DNA of 18,181 nucleotides from Helicobacteraceae bacterium (GTDB lineage Bacteria; Campylobacterota; Campylobacteria; Campylobacterales; Sulfurimonadaceae). Location: positions 1 through 18,181 of the forward strand of contig JAUWLG010000005.1 of the NCBI GenBank assembly GCA_030613795.1. The letters run 5' to 3'. This document shows positions 16,027 to 18,181 of the stretch, piece by piece (the stretch's first letter is position 1; every line of letters starts with the position of its first letter). Made by a program: the position numbers and the translations under genes. The notes beneath the pieces are model-generated. The model worked only from the letters and a program-made list of their open reading frames with translations. It was not told where the DNA came from and made no database searches.

Positions 16027-16038
16027 TTTTTCGAAAAA
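16027..16038. repeat. 12-bp perfect palindrome in the rimP-ribD gap
   Basis: TTTTTCGAAAAA is self-complementary and lies in the 70-bp gap between rimP and ribD. Neither a promoter nor a T-tailed GC stem is visible, so no role is assigned. Confidence 0.3.
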
Positions 16039-16060
16039 TCCTTTTTAAAGCAGAACTGTA

Positions 16061-17074
16061 ATGCTGCTTAATGGCCCGTCACCAATGCAGGTTGCCATAG
16101 ACTCAGCGTGGGAATTTCAGGGACTTACCTTTCCTAATCCAGCTGTAGGCTGTACTGTTGTTGACGCCTCTGGTAAGATCGTCTCAGTCGGCGTGCATGA
16201 GAAAGCGGGTGAACCGCATGCAGAAGTACATGCCCTTCAGATGGCTTTCTCTATTATGAAAGACGACAGTACTGTTTTAGCACTATCGAACTCTTCTGCG
16301 ATCCATGACTTTCTGACTGAAAATCACGATAATATTTTTACTGATTGTACACTTTATGTCACGTTAGAGCCTTGCTCTCACCATGGCAAAACACCTTCGT
16401 GTGCCTTACTGATCAAAGAATTAGGTATCAAAAAAGTGGTGGTCGCGCATCAAGATCCTAATGCAGAAGCTGCAGGCGGAATTGAGATTTTAAAAAGCAG
16501 CGGTTGCGAAGTTACTATTGCTGATGAGTGTACACAAAGAGCTAATGATCTGCTAAAACCTTTTACTACATGGCAGCAAAAGCCTTATGTTACTTTCAAG
16601 TGGGCACAACGTTTAGATGGAACGATAGATGGGGGAACAATCTCTTGTCATACGTCAAGAGTGCATGTCCATGCCATGCGAGATGTCAGTGACCTGATCG
16701 TTATCGGTGGAGAGACAGTGCGCGAAGACAGACCGACACTTGATGCTCGACTGGTTGATGGAAAAGTGTGTGATGTACTTATCTACTCTCGTCAAAAAGA
16801 GTTTGACAAAAGCATTCCTCTTTTCAGTGTTGAGGGTCGGAATGTTTATATAGAGTCATCACTCGATCGTATTCAAGACTATAAAAACATCTTGATCGAA
16901 GGCGGTCCGGCGATGTTTGAAGCAACCAAAAATATCACAGATAGCTACTTATGTTTTGTTGTACCAAAAAGCGGTGGTACAATACGCTTTACAAATACAA
17001 AAGATGATTTTAGAATCTTACATTCACAGACAAGCGGCAGTGACTTGATGATGTGGATGGAATTAAAAAAGTAG
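16061..17074 (+). CDS. ribD: Bifunctional riboflavin biosynthesis deaminase/reductase
   Basis: A 337-residue enzyme for two consecutive steps of riboflavin synthesis: deamination of the pyrimidine, then reduction of the ribosyl side chain. The N-terminal zinc deaminase domain has NPAVGC, H53-A-E55 and PC-x8-C (C105 and C114 in EPCSHHGKTPSC). The C-terminal RibD_C domain begins near 175 (KPYVTFKWAQRLDGTIDG) with GGETVREDRPTLDARL at 216-231. About 25-30 extra residues separate HAE from the TLYVTLEPC strand compared with E. coli. The reductase domain is short. The ATG at 16061 lacks a clear Shine-Dalgarno; ATG 16085 is a possible alternative. Confidence 0.94.
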   Translation: MLLNGPSPMQVAIDSAWEFQGLTFPNPAVGCTVVDASGKIVSVGVHEKAGEPHAEVHALQMAFSIMKDDSTVLALSNSSAIHDFLTENHDNIFTDCTLYVTLEPCSHHGKTPSCALLIKELGIKKVVVAHQDPNAEAAGGIEILKSSGCEVTIADECTQRANDLLKPFTTWQQKPYVTFKWAQRLDGTIDGGTISCHTSRVHVHAMRDVSDLIVIGGETVREDRPTLDARLVDGKVCDVLIYSRQKEFDKSIPLFSVEGRNVYIESSLDRIQDYKNILIEGGPAMFEATKNITDSYLCFVVPKSGGTIRFTNTKDDFRILHSQTSGSDLMMWMELKK

Positions 17075-17081
17075 TATTACT

Positions 17082-17166
17082 CGTCATTCCTGCGCAGGCA
17101 GGAATCCAAGAGTTTATACTGTCTGAAAATTGAATCTGTTTGACTCCTGCCTTCGCAGGAGTGACG
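17082..17166. repeat. 85-bp palindromic intergenic element (two hairpins, inverted ends)
   Basis: The ends are inverted copies: CGTCATTCCTGCG at the left and, on the opposite strand, CGTCACTCCTGCG at the right. Each end is itself a perfect hairpin, ATTCCTGC (17086-17093) / GCAGGAAT (17098-17105) and ACTCCTGC (17143-17150) / GCAGGAGT (17155-17162), with 4-base loops. The core is AT-rich. It starts 8 bases after the ribD stop and ends 32 bases before ubiE. The outer sequence resembles the widely seen CGTCATTCC-type dispersed bacterial repeats. It encodes nothing; it may be a MITE- or REP-like mobile repeat. Confidence 0.7.
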
Positions 17167-17198
17167 AAATAAATATATTAAAGAGCAACGGAAATAAA

Positions 17199-17909
17199 AT
17201 GGAAAAACAAGAAAAAATTGTAAATATGTTTAATGATATTGCCCCGACATACGACAAAGCAAATCGTATTATGAGTATGGGTGTCGATCGCAGCTGGCGC
17301 AAAAAAGGGTGTGATAAGTCTTTTGGTTTCTATGGTAAAAAAGAGATAGACCTTATCGTCGATGTTGCTTGTGGTACGGGTGATATGATGGACTACTGGC
17401 ATAAGCAGGCTGAAAAAGGCAACATCAAGGTTGACAAACTTTTGGGTGTTGATCCTTCAGAAGGTATGGTCGGTGTCGGTCGTAAAAAGTTCCCTGACTT
17501 TGACTTTGTCATCGCTCCTGCAACAGAGATCCCTTTAGAAGATGCCAAAGCGGACATGCTCTCTATCTCTTACGGTATTCGTAATGTAGTAGAGCGTCAA
17601 AAAGGACTTGCTGAGTTTAACCGTGTTCTTAAACAAGGCGGTATGGTCGTCATCTTGGAATTTATGAAAAATGAAAACCCATCACTACTTGGAAATATTC
17701 GTGATTTTTACATGAACAAAGTCTTACCTAAAGTAGGTGGCTTTATCTCTAAAAACCTTGAGGCATATGAGTACCTTCCAAACTCTATCGAAGGCTTCTT
17801 GACAGTTTCCAACATGCAAAGCGAGCTTGAAGAGGCGGGCTTTGAGATCATGTACACAGAGAGTTTCTCTATGGATATCTCAACACTGATCATTGCGCGC
17901 AAAAAGTAA
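17199..17909 (+). CDS. ubiE: Demethylmenaquinone/ubiquinone C-methyltransferase
   Basis: A 236-residue SAM-dependent methyltransferase that adds the ring methyl in the last step of menaquinone synthesis. The N-terminal family signature MFNDIAPTYDKANRIMSMGV and DRSWRKK is clear. The SAM loop DVACGTGDM is at 55-63, followed by SYGIRNV and VVILEFMK. Campylobacterota generally use menaquinones, so menG is the likely role. The frame is open from 17130, but the upstream codons come from the palindromic element; ATG 17199 matches the family N-terminus. Shine-Dalgarno is weak. xseA follows, as in C. jejuni (from memory). Confidence 0.95.
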   Translation: MEKQEKIVNMFNDIAPTYDKANRIMSMGVDRSWRKKGCDKSFGFYGKKEIDLIVDVACGTGDMMDYWHKQAEKGNIKVDKLLGVDPSEGMVGVGRKKFPDFDFVIAPATEIPLEDAKADMLSISYGIRNVVERQKGLAEFNRVLKQGGMVVILEFMKNENPSLLGNIRDFYMNKVLPKVGGFISKNLEAYEYLPNSIEGFLTVSNMQSELEEAGFEIMYTESFSMDISTLIIARKK

Positions 17910-17918
17910 TACTGTATT

Positions 17919-18019
17919 GTCATCCCGGACTTGATCCGGGATCCACTGCATCAACAGATGCAGATAACAGCGAGGCTGTTATAAAAAGGAGTATATTCCA
18001 AATCAAGTTTGGAATGACG
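17919..18019. repeat. ~100-bp palindromic intergenic element (four hairpins in series)
   Basis: It begins GTCATCCCGGA and ends TTTGGAATGACG, so GTCAT and ATGAC bracket it. Inside are four perfect stems in a row: ATCCCGGA (17922-17929) / TCCGGGAT (17935-17942); CTGCATC (17946-17952) / GATGCAG (17957-17963); ATAACAGC (17964-17971) / GCTGTTAT (17975-17982); and ATTCCAAA (17995-18002) / TTTGGAAT (18008-18015). The left hairpin resembles the GTCATCCCGGACTTGATCC repeat found in many bacterial genomes. It lies between the ubiE stop and the xseA start and codes for nothing. Confidence 0.7.
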
Positions 18020-18054
18020 TTAATGACTCTGTTCTAATGTAAGGAAAGTGCCAA

Positions 18055-18181
18055 ATGAACACAATCACCGTCTCAACACTCAACGAACAGATCAAAACTC
18101 TTCTTGAGTCAACCTTTGTCCGTGTTTATGTCGAAGGTGAACTCTCTCGTATTACCCACCACAACAGCGGCCACATCTACT
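18055..18181 (+). CDS. xseA: Exodeoxyribonuclease VII large subunit, N-terminal fragment (runs off the window)
   Basis: The first 42 codons are visible. STLNEQIKTLLESTF, then VRVYVEGELSRITHHNSGHIY, matches the N-terminal OB-fold of XseA (family pattern VxGEISN...SGHxYF), the DNA-binding part of the ExoVII nuclease. The ATG at 18055 has AAGGAAAG at 18041-18048, about 6 bases upstream. The gene continues past the window end, so the catalytic domain is not seen. Confidence 0.85.
   Translation, partial: MNTITVSTLNEQIKTLLESTFVRVYVEGELSRITHHNSGHIY

Noticed and set aside
17130..17198. N-terminal extension of UbiE
   Set aside because: The 23 extra codons are translated from the palindromic intergenic element; family alignment begins at ATG 17199.
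18030..18038. TGTTCTAAT as an xseA promoter
   Set aside because: Transcription would begin within the ribosome binding site, leaving almost no leader; weak match.
1..18181. CRISPR array, tRNA/rRNA genes, integrase or defence island
   Set aside because: No regular repeat-spacer pattern, no cloverleaf-like sequence noticed, and every long gene is a recognisable core function; repeats found are few and irregular.

Overview
The window looks like a chromosomal core segment of a Campylobacterota (epsilonproteobacterial) genome. A free-living Sulfurimonas- or Sulfuricurvum-like lineage is my best guess, but the genus is inference. Two things point there. The response regulator at 3967-4638 has a DNA-binding half that I recognise as nearly identical to Helicobacter HsrA / Campylobacter CosR. 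The gene order also matches, from memory, several Campylobacter jejuni blocks: phosphatase, ferredoxin, CosR, folB, plsY; M23 peptidase, lpxC, short tsaB, thrB, ylxR, infB, rbfA, rimP; and ubiE, xseA. Base composition is moderate (about 40% GC by eye). Promoters are mostly TGn-extended -10 boxes without a clear -35, as is common in this phylum.

Layout. Bases 1-518 hold no gene but contain diverged repeats. Bases 519-5660 are all on the minus strand. In transcription order they are plsY and folB (3 bp apart), an OmpR-family regulator of the HsrA/CosR type with its own promoter and a terminator, a sensor histidine kinase, a 2[4Fe-4S] ferredoxin and a Ppx/GppA phosphatase. A divergent promoter region (5661-5823) separates plsY from the plus-strand genes.

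The plus strand begins with nadA and nadC (NAD synthesis, overlapping by 1 bp), then a DHH/DHHA1 phosphoesterase and an M23 peptidase, all closely packed. A 120-bp leader with a strong promoter, an overlapping inverted repeat and a terminator-like hairpin precedes lpxC, short tsaB and thrB. The translation block ylxR-infB-rbfA-rimP follows, with overlapping ends. Then come ribD (riboflavin), ubiE/menG (menaquinone) and the start of xseA. ribD and ubiE are each followed 7-8 bp after the stop codon by a small multi-hairpin palindromic element.

Most of the window is ordinary housekeeping sequence. The most interesting signals are: an HsrA/CosR-type regulator that keeps every canonical phosphorylation residue and sits beside an intact histidine kinase; the two hairpin elements; and the structured lpxC leader. 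I saw no tRNA, rRNA, CRISPR array, transposase or prophage gene.
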